Assembly (NCBI GenBank): GCA_024689005.1
Contig: JAILDU010000009.1
Location: 1-36,473, forward strand
Direction of reading: 5' to 3'
DNA: 36,473 nt
Source: Paludibacteraceae bacterium
GTDB taxonomy: Bacteria > Bacteroidota > Bacteroidia > Bacteroidales > Paludibacteraceae
The notes beneath the pieces are model-generated. The model was given only the letters and a program-made list of their open reading frames with translations, was not told the DNA's origin and searched no databases. Below are positions 7,166 through 15,766 of this stretch, in pieces; the first letter of the stretch is position 1, and each line of letters starts with the position of its first letter. The position numbers and the translations under genes are program-made.

Positions 7166-8626
7166 ATGCTATTTAACTCAATAGAATTTGCTTTCTTCCT
7201 GCCTCTTGTCTTTCTGATTTATTGGGCAATAGGGTACGCACATATCAACGATACACTCAAACTGCGCCTGCAAAACATCTTTATACTTGCTGCCAGTTAC
7301 GTGTTTTATGGTTGGTGGGATTGGCGTTTCCTTTTCTTGATAGCTTTTACATCGTTCTGCTCGTGGGGAAGCGGATTGCTTATTGCCGGCGCAAATACGC
7401 AAAGCAGGTCCAAGGCGTGGATGATAGCCAACATTGTCCTTAATCTCGGTATCTTGGCTATTTTCAAATACTACGATTTCTTTGTTTCTGAGTTTGGGAC
7501 TCTCTTCGGTATCAACACCGATAGTCTGCTTTTGCGAATCATTCTGCCGGTGGGTATTTCGTTCTATACGTTCCAAGCACTCAGTTATTCGATAGATGTT
7601 TATCGCAAGCAGATAGAGCCGACCAAAGATATTATTGCGTTCTTCGCTTTCATCGCATTCTTTCCCCAATTGGTGGCCGGGCCTATTGAACGAGCAACAA
7701 ACCTGTTACCGCAATTCCTTACCAAGCGTCAGTTCTGTTATGCTCAGAGTGTGGACGGAATGCGCCAGATACTATGGGGATTGTTCAAAAAGATCGTTAT
7801 TGCTGACAATTGTGCCACGTATGTAGATCTTGTGTGGTCTTCCTATCCCACGCAAAGCGCAAGCACCCTCTTGCTTGCCGCAATTATGTTCTCCTTCCAG
7901 ATATATGGTGATTTCTCCGGATATTCAGATATCGCTATCGGCACAGCCAAACTATTTGGAATCAAGCTGATGCGCAATTTCAACAGCCCGTATTTCTCTC
8001 GTGATATCGCGGAGTTCTGGCGCCGCTGGCATATCTCGCTTACCACATGGTTCCGCGATTATGTCTATATTCCTTTGGGAGGTAGTCGTGTCGGTAAATG
8101 GAAGATTGTGCGTAACACGTTCGTCATTTTTCTGGTGTCCGGTATTTGGCATGGAGCCAATTGGACTTTTCTTGGATGGGGTACTTACCATGCATTGTTG
8201 TTTCTCCCGCTTATCCTTCTTGGCAAAAATCGCAAATATACTAACTTGGTAGCAGAAGGTCGTTTCATGCCTACTTGGCGTGAAGCAATACAAATGATTC
8301 TTACTTTTGTCCTCGTTGTTTTGGGCTGGATAATCTTTCGTGCGGAAACCATTGCTCAAGCATGGGACTATGTACAAGGCCTTTTTGCACGAGACCTATT
8401 CAGTATTCCGCATATAATCAGTCGTCCTTTTATTATACCATTAGTATTGGCAATATTATTTATGTTGGTCATAGAATGGATAAACCGAGCTGAGACCCAC
8501 ACTTTTGCTATCAACAGAACTATTCCTCTGCAATGGGTTCGACGTATTATCTATATAGCGATAGCGGTGTATATGATATATTTCGGGAAATTTGACTATA
8601 ATCAATTCATCTATTTCCAGTTTTGA
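7166..8626 (+). CDS. MBOAT family O-acyltransferase (AlgI/DltB type)
   Basis: 486 residues with about ten hydrophobic segments. MBOAT proteins of this type move acyl groups across the inner membrane onto polysaccharides or other cell-envelope acceptors. Hallmarks are an N-terminal FNSIEFAFFLPLVFLIYW, FKYYDFF, ILPVGISFYTFQALSYSIDVYR, FFPQLVAGPIER, GDFSGYSDIAIGTAKLFG, FWRRWHISLTTWFRDYVYIPLGG, and the catalytic histidine H329 in SGIWHGANWTF. The SGNH-type partner begins one base after the stop. The acceptor is not identifiable; no polysaccharide synthesis genes are nearby. The gene has its own promoter at 7057. Confidence 0.93.
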   Translation: MLFNSIEFAFFLPLVFLIYWAIGYAHINDTLKLRLQNIFILAASYVFYGWWDWRFLFLIAFTSFCSWGSGLLIAGANTQSRSKAWMIANIVLNLGILAIFKYYDFFVSEFGTLFGINTDSLLLRIILPVGISFYTFQALSYSIDVYRKQIEPTKDIIAFFAFIAFFPQLVAGPIERATNLLPQFLTKRQFCYAQSVDGMRQILWGLFKKIVIADNCATYVDLVWSSYPTQSASTLLLAAIMFSFQIYGDFSGYSDIAIGTAKLFGIKLMRNFNSPYFSRDIAEFWRRWHISLTTWFRDYVYIPLGGSRVGKWKIVRNTFVIFLVSGIWHGANWTFLGWGTYHALLFLPLILLGKNRKYTNLVAEGRFMPTWREAIQMILTFVLVVLGWIIFRAETIAQAWDYVQGLFARDLFSIPHIISRPFIIPLVLAILFMLVIEWINRAETHTFAINRTIPLQWVRRIIYIAIAVYMIYFGKFDYNQFIYFQF

Positions 8627-8627
8627 T

Positions 8628-9467
8628 ATGAAACGATTTATTTCCATAACTCTCTTATATCTCTTTGCTGTTCTGCTCGTTGTTCTTCCGCCTGAGGTGT
8701 ACAAGATAGTGACGAACGCAGATATCGAAAATATAGAAGGGAGAGAAATCCGTATCGCTGTCTGCAAGAGTAAAACAAAGACTAATAGAAAAATCAGAAG
8801 ACTTATCTTGGGAGATAGTACGGGGCATGCCTTGTATCCTTCTGCTAACACTTATAACGATGCCGTCTCTTTGGCATGCAATCAGGCGGCAACTATGGCC
8901 GGGCAATATTTCTTGCTAAAAAACTATTTGGAAACAAACACGGAGAATCTTCCGGCAGAAATAGTCCTGTTGTTTACACCGGGTACGTTTGACAACGATG
9001 TCGATATATTTGCATATCACTATTTTCTCAAACCTTTCCCGCTATATGAGTACAAGTCGCAATATACGCCTCATTTGTATAGTCGAATTAAGTCTATTCC
9101 ATTCTATTGGACTGCTAACCTGCCCTTTATACAAACGACCAACTATACGCCGACCAAAGCTGTTCCTGCGGAAGAGGAGAGAAGCAATTTGTCCGTGTTA
9201 AGTTTGGAATATCTGTTAAAAATTGATTCCCTTGCCCGGCAATACGGAGTGCCGTATAATATACGCTCAACGCCTGTCCGGGAAGATAGTAAGGCGCGAG
9301 TTGAAAGTATTTTGCAGGACTTGTTAAATGTAAGTAATCCCAATATTAAAGAGAAAATGCGCGGATATGTACAAACTGTTGAGTACTATCCGTCAGAATG
9401 GTTCTTTGACGATGTTCATTTAAGTCCGGCTCATATACCGTCAGATTATTTGGAAGACACTCTTTAA
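8628..9467 (+). CDS. SGNH-like acyltransferase partner of the MBOAT protein
   Basis: 279 residues from the ATG at 8628, directly after the MBOAT stop (the open frame extends to 8592 inside that gene). An N-terminal membrane anchor (about residues 4-22) precedes an exported domain with an SGNH-type nucleophile motif, LILGDSTGHAL, serine 64. A matching DxxH motif, FDDVHLSP, lies near the C-terminus. The layout resembles AlgJ/AlgX/DltD-type partners, which finish O-acylation outside the membrane after an MBOAT protein has moved the acyl group. Overall sequence similarity to those is not obvious to me. The final codons and stop are part of an 8-bp periodic array. Confidence 0.75.
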   Translation: MKRFISITLLYLFAVLLVVLPPEVYKIVTNADIENIEGREIRIAVCKSKTKTNRKIRRLILGDSTGHALYPSANTYNDAVSLACNQAATMAGQYFLLKNYLETNTENLPAEIVLLFTPGTFDNDVDIFAYHYFLKPFPLYEYKSQYTPHLYSRIKSIPFYWTANLPFIQTTNYTPTKAVPAEEERSNLSVLSLEYLLKIDSLARQYGVPYNIRSTPVREDSKARVESILQDLLNVSNPNIKEKMRGYVQTVEYYPSEWFFDDVHLSPAHIPSDYLEDTL

Positions 9468-9497
9468 CTCTTTCACTCTTTAATTCTTTCACCCCTT
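9458..9497. repeat. 8-bp periodic array, right inner flank of the cassette
   Basis: Five units: CACTCTTT, AACTCTTT, CACTCTTT, AATTCTTT, CACCCCTT. The array includes the SGNH gene stop codon and runs into the right direct repeat. Confidence 0.85.
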
Positions 9498-9660
9498 AAT
9501 TCATCATCTTGAAGGTGAAACCTTGGGATTGCACCGTGTGCGTCGCGCCGCGAAAGGCGTGAGTGAGAATGACGGCTTTGCCGTCGCCGTCCAAACGATA
9601 CAGACCAACCAGCCTGCCGGATTCGTTGTATATATTGACCAAACTATTCGGCTCTCCGCC
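9490..9660 (-). repeat. Right 171-bp direct repeat (3' end of the secreted-protein gene)
   Basis: Matches 6708-6878 at 168 of 171 positions by eye. The two copies are 2782 bp apart in the same orientation and bracket the MBOAT and SGNH genes. Confidence 0.92.
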
Positions 9661-9960
9661 GTCCACCACGATGCGGTCGTTACTGAATGTAAAACGTTCG
9701 TTGCTTTTCTTCTCGCCTATCTTCCATAGATTCACCGTCTCGAAGGCAACCTTCTTGAGCGAACTTACGGCATAGCAGATGGTATTAGTGGCCGATTTGA
9801 GGCGCACCTCGCTGTCCGAATAACTCACTTTCGGCTTGTCGGCAAAGGCAAAACGAACCTTCAATCCATCGTTTTGATAGATAGCCACTACATTCTGCAT
9901 CTTGGCGGATAAGGTAAACGAGCAGAGAATAACTGCCAATAAAAGCAGACTTCGTTTCAT
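9496..9960 (-). CDS. Small secreted protein with C-terminal beta-rich sorting-like domain
   Basis: 154 residues from the ATG at 9960 (a TTG three codons earlier is rejected). A signal peptide (KRSLLLLAVILCSFTLSAK) is followed by a short region (VRFAFADKPKVSYSDSEVRL) of a style common in Bacteroidales secreted proteins. The C-terminal domain of about 50 residues (NSLVNIYNESGRLVGLYRL ... GFTFKMMN) resembles a type IX secretion C-terminal domain in layout, with an IYN..GRLV strand and a terminal lysine-containing strand. The function is unknown. The same C-terminal segment survives as a truncated copy at 6708-6878. A promoter lies at 10042-10072. It converges on the SGNH gene. Confidence 0.8.
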   Translation of the reverse strand: MKRSLLLLAVILCSFTLSAKMQNVVAIYQNDGLKVRFAFADKPKVSYSDSEVRLKSATNTICYAVSSLKKVAFETVNLWKIGEKKSNERFTFSNDRIVVDGGEPNSLVNIYNESGRLVGLYRLDGDGKAVILTHAFRGATHTVQSQGFTFKMMN

Positions 9961-10041
9961 AGATTCCAATAGGTCTTTTTTCGGTTAATAATTCAGGTTG
10001 GTTTTAGGCTTTGGTATTTCATTCACCCACAAAATCGGTCG

Positions 10042-10072
10042 CAAAGATACAACATTTTTTCTTGATATGCAA
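10042..10072 (-). promoter_or_regulatory. Promoter of the secreted-protein gene
   Basis: Minus strand: TTGCATATC, 20-nt spacer, TATCTTTG (10049-10042), followed by CGACCGATTTTG. Confidence 0.8.
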
Positions 10073-10116
10073 GTTTTATGCTCACTTTTTTACCTATTGT
10101 TGAACTTTTTTACGTG

Positions 10117-10242
10117 TCGTTTCTCTCTCGTATTCCTCCCGTATTCGTCTCATAAAGTGCCAAATACACTCGGAAATAAGAGGTAAATGCAAGGCTTATC
10201 GAAGGCGTTTCGAGACAATTAGCCGTCAATCTCGCATCCTTA
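10117..10242. repeat. Degenerate 11-bp periodic region between divergent promoters
   Basis: TCG (or CCG/TCA) recurs in 11-bp phase at 10117, 10128, 10139 and 10150, and again at 10199, 10210 and 10232. The phase is lost in between. This is weaker than the other 11-bp arrays. No gene is present in 9961-10395. Confidence 0.4.
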
Positions 10243-10250
10243 TGCACCCT

Positions 10251-10269
10251 ATATATACTATGTATATAT
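10251..10269. promoter_or_regulatory. Palindromic operator candidate, copy 1
   Basis: ATATATACTATGTATATAT: 8-bp arms around TAT. It lies inside a 23-bp block identical to 24435-24457. It ends 47 bp upstream of the TTG of the BspA-gene promoter. Confidence 0.55.
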
Positions 10270-10316
10270 CCCGTGATTTTAAAATACAGAAAAACCAAAT
10301 AAATTTGGCATGACTC

Positions 10317-10347
10317 TTGCATATATCAAAAAAAAAATGTAATTTTG
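10317..10347 (+). promoter_or_regulatory. Promoter of the BspA-pdxJ-exbB unit
   Basis: TTGCATATATC, A tract, 20-nt spacer, TAATTTTG at 10340-10347. Confidence 0.8.
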
Positions 10348-10395
10348 CCGCGTTTTTGTTTTGAATAATACAAACTACTTATATTCTTGGGAAAT

Positions 10396-12369
10396 ATGAA
10401 AAAGATTTATTCCATATTGTTGACAACTGTATTGTTAACGAGTGTGATGAGCGTTAAGGCTCAAAATGTCGGAGACCACTTCTATGACTCCAAATATCAG
10501 TTGTGTTATGAGGTGTTGAAAACGAGAACGATATCAACAACTCTTAAAGAATGTTATGTTAAAGTAGTCAGTCTGGCAACGTACCAAAGTGACAACAATG
10601 CACCCGCATTGAGCGAAGAGCAGATAGCAGCTTACAACAACTTGACTGATCTGGTTATTCCTTCGTTCTATACTTTTAAAACGGGTCTCCGCGTTGAATG
10701 TGTGGAGGTTGCGGACAATGCGTACAAGAACAACGAGAACCTGAAGACCATTACGTTTTCTATCAACGCAGCCGGAGTAAATTCGCGAATTGGCAATAGT
10801 GCCTTCAGCGGTTGTACGAATCTGGAGAAAGTTACCTTCACCGCTCGTGACACAATCAATATAGAGCGTACGGCATTTCTTCAATGTGCAAAGTTGGATT
10901 CCGTCAAGTTTGGCGAAGTGTCCGGCGAAACGACTATCGGAATGATGGCTTTTGCTAACTGTTCTTCCCTGGATGCGTGCGGTTTTATCTATGAGTGCAA
11001 TCTGACTGGCATAGCAGATCAGGCGTTTGGAGGAACGGCAACAGGAAAGTACAATGAGGAGCGCAAGAGTTATCCGATAGTAGTTATTCCGGAGTCTGTA
11101 ACTCACCTGGGAAGTAATATCTTTGCCAACACGCCTGTAAGAGAGTTGCAGATAGACTGCCCGCTCACTGAAGACTATCCTTCGGCAGATTTGAGTCCGT
11201 TCTATACCATTCGCGAACAGATAGAATATGTGGACTTCAGCACGAACACGGGTGACCATGCGCCGGCCTATATCTGCTATGGAATGAAGAACGCTACGTT
11301 CGATTTCGGTCAATTCAAAACTTTTGGCGCACATAGTTTTGATGGATGCGAAAGTTTTAGTAAGACCATGTGGATTCCGTCTGAGACTACATCTATCGGT
11401 GACTCTGCCTTTGCTGGGCTGCAATGCGAGCGCGTGAACTTGCCGGAAGGTATTCTTACGATAGGAAAGGATGTGTTCGGCGACATGAAGAAAACGGCAC
11501 TGTTTATCATCAATAAGGGAACTTGCGATGATGCTCTGCTTAGCTCCTATGCAAAATCAGCCGATGATTTTACGGAAATATACCTGGACGATCGTTTGTT
11601 TGTAAAGGGAGAGAATCGTACTCCTAAATCTGCCAAAGCCGAAGTCATAAATGCAACGGAAGCCGGAAAATGCCAAACGTATCAATCAGGCATCATAGCG
11701 CGCGAACCGTTGTGTGGAGTGGATAACTTCGTGTTCCTCAATATGGATAATGCTTATTTCGTCGCTACGAATCAGGATAATGATACCATACAGAAATTCC
11801 CGTTCTCGCACTTTGAGTATAACGGCAATGAATATCTGGGCGGCGACACCGTACAGTTGGCAAGCGACAATACACAGAAAATAAAAGCATTCTATTCGCC
11901 GATAGCAGTTAAGAAAATCAATGCAACCGTGACCTTCCCCGAGGCCGGCGATTCTTCTGATGGTAGCACGGCTAAGGTGAGACTGAGTGGCTCTACCGTT
12001 CGCCTGAGAGGCGTCACCCTGTTGAACATGGCAGAAGAAGAGATTAGCGAAGAGACATTAAAGCCCGGCACGACATACAAAGTACGTTTTGCAGTCGCAG
12101 CCAATACGGTTTCTTATTATTTCCGCAAGAAAGCAGGCAAACCGGATTTGGAGAAACTGACTATTACCGTCAACGGCGAAGCTGCCACCAACGTGGATAC
12201 AGAAAATAGTCAGGTGATTGTGTTTGCAGAGTTCAAAACCGAAGGAAAGGACGAAGCGTTGAATGATATCACCACCGAGACCAAAGCACGCAAAGTGTTC
12301 CGTAACGGCCAGTTGGTGATCATCCGCGGCGACAAAGAATACAATGCTCTCGGAGCAGAAATGAAATGA
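10396..12369 (+). CDS. BspA-like leucine-rich-repeat surface protein
   Basis: 657 residues from the ATG at 10396 (a TTG three codons earlier is rejected). A signal peptide ([21 protein letters not shown]) is followed by LRR_5/BspA-type repeats over roughly residues 85-380, for example [46 protein letters not shown] and [10 protein letters not shown]. After this come beta-rich regions, and the protein ends [20 protein letters not shown], a tail common on secreted Bacteroidales proteins and probably a secretion or anchoring signal. BspA repeats usually mediate adhesion or protein binding. The stop overlaps the pdxJ start (ATGA), so a surface protein and a cofactor enzyme share a transcript. No known reason links them. 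Confidence 0.88.
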   Translation: MKKIYSILLTTVLLTSVMSVKAQNVGDHFYDSKYQLCYEVLKTRTISTTLKECYVKVVSLATYQSDNNAPALSEEQIAAYNNLTDLVIPSFYTFKTGLRVECVEVADNAYKNNENLKTITFSINAAGVNSRIGNSAFSGCTNLEKVTFTARDTINIERTAFLQCAKLDSVKFGEVSGETTIGMMAFANCSSLDACGFIYECNLTGIADQAFGGTATGKYNEERKSYPIVVIPESVTHLGSNIFANTPVRELQIDCPLTEDYPSADLSPFYTIREQIEYVDFSTNTGDHAPAYICYGMKNATFDFGQFKTFGAHSFDGCESFSKTMWIPSETTSIGDSAFAGLQCERVNLPEGILTIGKDVFGDMKKTALFIINKGTCDDALLSSYAKSADDFTEIYLDDRLFVKGENRTPKSAKAEVINATEAGKCQTYQSGIIAREPLCGVDNFVFLNMDNAYFVATNQDNDTIQKFPFSHFEYNGNEYLGGDTVQLASDNTQKIKAFYSPIAVKKINATVTFPEAGDSSDGSTAKVRLSGSTVRLRGVTLLNMAEEEISEETLKPGTTYKVRFAVAANTVSYYFRKKAGKPDLEKLTITVNGEAATNVDTENSQVIVFAEFKTEGKDEALNDITTETKARKVFRNGQLVIIRGDKEYNALGAEMK

Positions 12370-13079
12370 CAAGACTAAGTGTAAACATCAACAAGGTAGC
12401 AACATTGCGAAACGCGCGCGGCGGAAACATGCCTGACGTCCAGCGTTTTGCTGTGGACTGCGAACTATTTGGGGCGCAAGGTATTACCGTGCATCCGCGT
12501 CCGGACGAGCGACATATCCGCAAAGAGGATGTGTATCAGTTGAAGTCGATGGTGAGCACGGAACTGAACGTCGAAGGCAATCCGACCGACGAGTTCCTGG
12601 CACTGGTGGAAGACGTGCGCCCGACGCAAGTGACGCTCGTGCCCGACGACCCGAGTCAGTTGACATCCAACCACGGATGGGATACACGCCGCCATCTGGA
12701 TTTCCTCAAAGGTGTGGTCAACCAACTGCATGCTTCGCGAATCCGTGTCAGCATATTCGTTGATCCGGACCCTGTGATGGTCGAATATGCGCTGCGTACG
12801 GGAGCAGACCGTGTCGAACTATATACCGGCCCTTATGCCGAGTTGTTCGAAACAGACCAAAAGAAAGCGATAGAGATGTACAGGCCGGCGGCCGTCAAAG
12901 CTCATGAACTGGGACTCGGACTGAACGCCGGACATGACCTCAACCTCAAGAACCTGAAGGCGTTTGTCAAGGCCTTCCCGTGGACAGCGGAGGTGAGCAT
13001 CGGACATGCCATCATCTGCGATGCTCTCTATCTGGGCATTCAAGAGACAATTCAGGAATATCTGGAGTGCCTCAAATAA
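12366..13079 (+). CDS. pdxJ: Pyridoxine 5'-phosphate synthase
   Basis: 237 residues, the usual length. It condenses 1-deoxy-D-xylulose 5-phosphate with 3-amino-2-oxopropyl phosphate to give pyridoxine 5'-phosphate (DXP-dependent vitamin B6 route). Motifs include [16 protein letters not shown] at the N-terminus, [40 protein letters not shown] and [14 protein letters not shown], then [16 protein letters not shown] at the C-terminus. It overlaps the BspA-like gene by four bases, and exbB follows after 48 bp. Confidence 0.97.
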   Translation: MTRLSVNINKVATLRNARGGNMPDVQRFAVDCELFGAQGITVHPRPDERHIRKEDVYQLKSMVSTELNVEGNPTDEFLALVEDVRPTQVTLVPDDPSQLTSNHGWDTRRHLDFLKGVVNQLHASRIRVSIFVDPDPVMVEYALRTGADRVELYTGPYAELFETDQKKAIEMYRPAAVKAHELGLGLNAGHDLNLKNLKAFVKAFPWTAEVSIGHAIICDALYLGIQETIQEYLECLK

Positions 13080-13127
13080 AAAGACAGTAAATCTAAATCG
13101 TAAATAAACTAAATTGTAAATTGTTTT

Positions 13128-13811
13128 ATGTTATTGCAAGCAGACACTATCGCCCTGGCAGAAGGGCTGATGAACCAGGCAGAGCCTGAATCGATTAACT
13201 TGTGGACCATGGCGCAATATGGCGGTTGGATCATGGTTATTTTGGCAGTGCTGTTGGCCTTTGCATGTTATATCTTTATTGAGCGCCTCGTAGTGCTGAA
13301 AAAGGCCATGCAGGAAGACAAATCGTTCATGGATCGTATACGTGACTTTATTCACGATGGCAAGATTGATTCCGCTGTCAATCTGTGTCGTCAGACCAAT
13401 ACGCCATCTGCTCACATGGTGGAGAAGGGTATCAGCCGTATTGGCCGCCCGATGCAGGATGTGCAAGTAGCTGTTGATAATGTTGGTAACCTGGAGGTTA
13501 GCGTGTTGGAGAAAGGACTTGTGCTGATGGCTACCATCGCTGCCGGTGCCCCGATGTTGGGATTCCTCGGAACGGTCCTTGGTATGGTTCAGACCTTCTA
13601 CAACATGGCTCAGACTTCGGGCGGCGTCATCGAGATGTCGGCTCTCTCAACCGGTATGTACCAGGCCATGGTGACCACTATCGGCGGTCTGATTGTGGGC
13701 ATTCTCGCTATGTTCGCATACAACCTGCTCGTGGCTCGTATCGACCGCGTCGTTCGTTTGCTCGAATCGCGCACGATGGAGTTTATGGATATGCTCAATG
13801 AGCCGGCATAA
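13128..13811 (+). CDS. exbB: MotA/TolQ/ExbB proton channel protein
   Basis: 227 residues. Three membrane segments are visible: about residues 29-51, 131-155 and 170-195. The conserved TolQ/ExbB core APMLGFLGTVLGMVQTF is present, then GMYQAMVTTIGGLIVGI. With ExbD it forms the inner-membrane proton channel that powers TonB- or TolA-type transducers, matching the next two genes. No separate promoter was found, so it may be read from the BspA promoter. ExbB and TolQ cannot be distinguished by sequence alone here. Confidence 0.92.
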   Translation: MLLQADTIALAEGLMNQAEPESINLWTMAQYGGWIMVILAVLLAFACYIFIERLVVLKKAMQEDKSFMDRIRDFIHDGKIDSAVNLCRQTNTPSAHMVEKGISRIGRPMQDVQVAVDNVGNLEVSVLEKGLVLMATIAAGAPMLGFLGTVLGMVQTFYNMAQTSGGVIEMSALSTGMYQAMVTTIGGLIVGILAMFAYNLLVARIDRVVRLLESRTMEFMDMLNEPA

Positions 13812-13880
13812 TTGCTCTCCCCAAGACCCGAAAAGGGCAGGAGAAATAACAATAATTAACGAATTCAAAAAAGCAAATAT

Positions 13881-14288
13881 ATGGCTCTGAAAAGACGAAA
13901 CAGGGTAGAGGCTACGTTTGCCATGTCGTCCATGACTGACTTGATATTCTTGCTGCTGCTCTTCTTTGTGATGGCAAGTACGATGTCCTCGCCTAATGAT
14001 ATCAAGATCAATCTGCCTCAGTCGCGTGCGCAGAAAGTGACGCGCCCGCAAGTGGCAAAAGTGTCGATAGATAACCTGGGCAACTATTTTGTGGCAGTGG
14101 GTAAGCAGAAACCCGTTGCTATCAATCCCGATGAGCTGGAGAGTTATTTGTGCACGCTGCAGGCTGCAGACACAACAACCTATATAGCTTTGCATGCCGA
14201 CCAAGACATCGCATACAAGGAGGTTGTGCGTGTGCTGGATATTGCCAACCAACACCATATGAAAATGGTCGTGGCAACAAAACATTAA
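13881..14288 (+). CDS. exbD: ExbD/TolR family biopolymer transport protein
   Basis: 135 residues. A short basic N-terminus is followed by one membrane helix containing the conserved aspartate (SSMTDLIFLLLLFFVMAST), which carries protons in this family. The periplasmic domain has INLPQSRAQKV and a C-terminal HADQDIAYKEVVRVLDIA segment, typical of ExbD/TolR. It lies 69 bp after exbB and 36 bp before the TonB-like gene. Confidence 0.93.
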   Translation: MALKRRNRVEATFAMSSMTDLIFLLLLFFVMASTMSSPNDIKINLPQSRAQKVTRPQVAKVSIDNLGNYFVAVGKQKPVAINPDELESYLCTLQAADTTTYIALHADQDIAYKEVVRVLDIANQHHMKMVVATKH

Positions 14289-14324
14289 CAATCCGTTTAT
14301 TCTGCCTTCAACTAAGTAAGTTAT

Positions 14325-15170
14325 ATGGCACAAGACAATAAAAGTGAACATATTGTAGCAACGATAGGAACAGCAATTTTCCTTATCTTGCTCTTTCTGC
14401 TCCTATGGTACGTCTATATAGATGCCGTCAAGGAGCCGGAAGAGGAAGGTGTGGAAGTGGCATTCGGCGATGTGGACAATGCCGGTGGTTACATGCCGGA
14501 CGAGACGCAGTCGATGCCTTCGCCTGTAGAGGAAACCGCCGCTCCTCCTGTTGCAACAGCCCCATCTGACAACGATCTGATGACGCAGGAGGATGAAGAG
14601 GCATTAGCCCTGCGAAAGCAGCAAGAGAAAGAGAAAAAAGAGCGTCAGCAGGCTGAGGCCGAACGTTTGCGCAAACAGCGTGAGGAACAAGCGCGCATAG
14701 AGAAAGAACGCAAAGAGAAAGAAGCTGCTGAGGCTGCAAAGAAAGCCAAAGAAGATGCCGCAAAGGCTAAGGCGCAAAACCTGATAGGCGGAATGTTCGG
14801 TCAGGGTAGCGGTCAAGGTCATACCGGTAATTCTGGCGGAGAAGGATCGGGTGACGGCCATGGAGCCGGCACGCAAGGCAATCCTATCGGCCATGGTTCG
14901 TCCGGAGGCGCAAGTTGGTCGCTGGGAGGACGTGGTCTGAGAGGAACACTTCCGCAGCCGAGCAACAACTTCAACCAAGCAGGAAAAGTGGTGGTCCAAA
15001 TCCGTGTGAATGCCGCTGGACAAGTTGTGGAAGCACGAGAGACAACAGGTACGAATATCTCGGACAAGGCTACTATTCAACTCGCCATCGAGGCTGCCAA
15101 AAAGGCTAAGTTCACAGAGGGCGACCATGATCAAGTAGGAACAATCACATATAATTTTAAATTCAATTAA
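14325..15170 (+). CDS. TonB/TolA-like energy transducer
   Basis: 281 residues. One N-terminal membrane helix (residues 10-30) is followed by an acidic stretch, then a long charged Lys/Glu/Ala/Gln coiled coil (about residues 85-150) like TolA. A Gly/Ser/His-rich linker follows (about 155-205), and then a C-terminal TonB-type domain (GKVVVQIRVNAAGQVVEARE ... AIEAAKKAKF). With the two preceding genes it makes a Ton/Tol-type system that carries inner-membrane proton energy to outer-membrane receptors or envelope integrity proteins. The coiled coil favours a TolA-like role and the C-terminal domain favours TonB. Confidence 0.85.
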   Translation: MAQDNKSEHIVATIGTAIFLILLFLLLWYVYIDAVKEPEEEGVEVAFGDVDNAGGYMPDETQSMPSPVEETAAPPVATAPSDNDLMTQEDEEALALRKQQEKEKKERQQAEAERLRKQREEQARIEKERKEKEAAEAAKKAKEDAAKAKAQNLIGGMFGQGSGQGHTGNSGGEGSGDGHGAGTQGNPIGHGSSGGASWSLGGRGLRGTLPQPSNNFNQAGKVVVQIRVNAAGQVVEARETTGTNISDKATIQLAIEAAKKAKFTEGDHDQVGTITYNFKFN

Positions 15171-15178
15171 TTCGCGAG

Positions 15179-15706
15179 ATGAACTATTTGTTTTTAGACA
15201 ATGGATTCGAGGAAATCGAAGCAATCACGACAATTGACTTGTTGCGTCGCGCTGGCATAGCGTTGACCACTGTGTCTATCACCGGCAATCCGATGGTTCT
15301 CGGAGCGCATAATATTGCTGTAGAGGCGGACGGACTGATCGGAGATGTAGATTTCTCGGACGCCGAGATGTTGATTCTTCCCGGTGGACAAACCAAGTTG
15401 GGCGATTGTTCCGCGCTGTGCGAACTACTCATTGAGCATAACAAGGCAGAAAAACCGATTGCGGCTATCTGCGCTGCTCCGATGGTACTCGGCAAGTTGG
15501 GTATCCTGGAGGGCAAGCAAGCGACTTGCTATCCGGGCTGCCAAGAGCCGCTTGGCGAGAGTTATGTGGGAGGATTAGTCGTAGAGAGTAAGAATATCAT
15601 TACGGCAAAAGGTCCGGGACTCTCGTCCGATTTTGCCTTCTGTATCATAGAGCATCTCGCCGGACCGGATAAGGCTGACGAGGTCTATGACAAAGCACAG
15701 TATTAG
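15179..15706 (+). CDS. DJ-1/PfpI (ThiJ) family protein
   Basis: 175 residues. The DJ-1 fold is indicated by the N-terminal FLDNGFEEIEAITTIDLLRR with the conserved Glu, LILPGGQ, and the nucleophile elbow IAAICAAPMVLGKLG with Cys98. The terminal region KGPGLSSDFAFCIIEHL is typical of the DJ-1/YajL subgroup. Proposed roles in this subgroup include glyoxalase or deglycase activity and oxidative-stress protection; none is proven by sequence. It starts 8 bp after the TonB-like gene and ends the run. Confidence 0.9.
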   Translation: MNYLFLDNGFEEIEAITTIDLLRRAGIALTTVSITGNPMVLGAHNIAVEADGLIGDVDFSDAEMLILPGGQTKLGDCSALCELLIEHNKAEKPIAAICAAPMVLGKLGILEGKQATCYPGCQEPLGESYVGGLVVESKNIITAKGPGLSSDFAFCIIEHLAGPDKADEVYDKAQY

Positions 15707-15729
15707 ACGAAAACGTAATTGTTAGAATA

Positions 15730-15763
15730 TACAAATCGGTCGCTGTTCTGCGACCGATTTGTA
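15730..15763. terminator. 14-bp perfect hairpin between convergent genes
   Basis: TACAAATCGGTCGC (15730-15743), a 6-nt loop, then its exact complement to 15763. It lies between the DJ-1 and queE stops but has no T tract on either strand. It may block convergent transcription or protect 3' ends. Confidence 0.55.
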
Positions 15764-15766
15764 GTA

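Noticed and set aside
10534..11424. 296-codon open frame on the minus strand
   Set aside because: Antisense to the BspA-like gene, with no start context or motifs.
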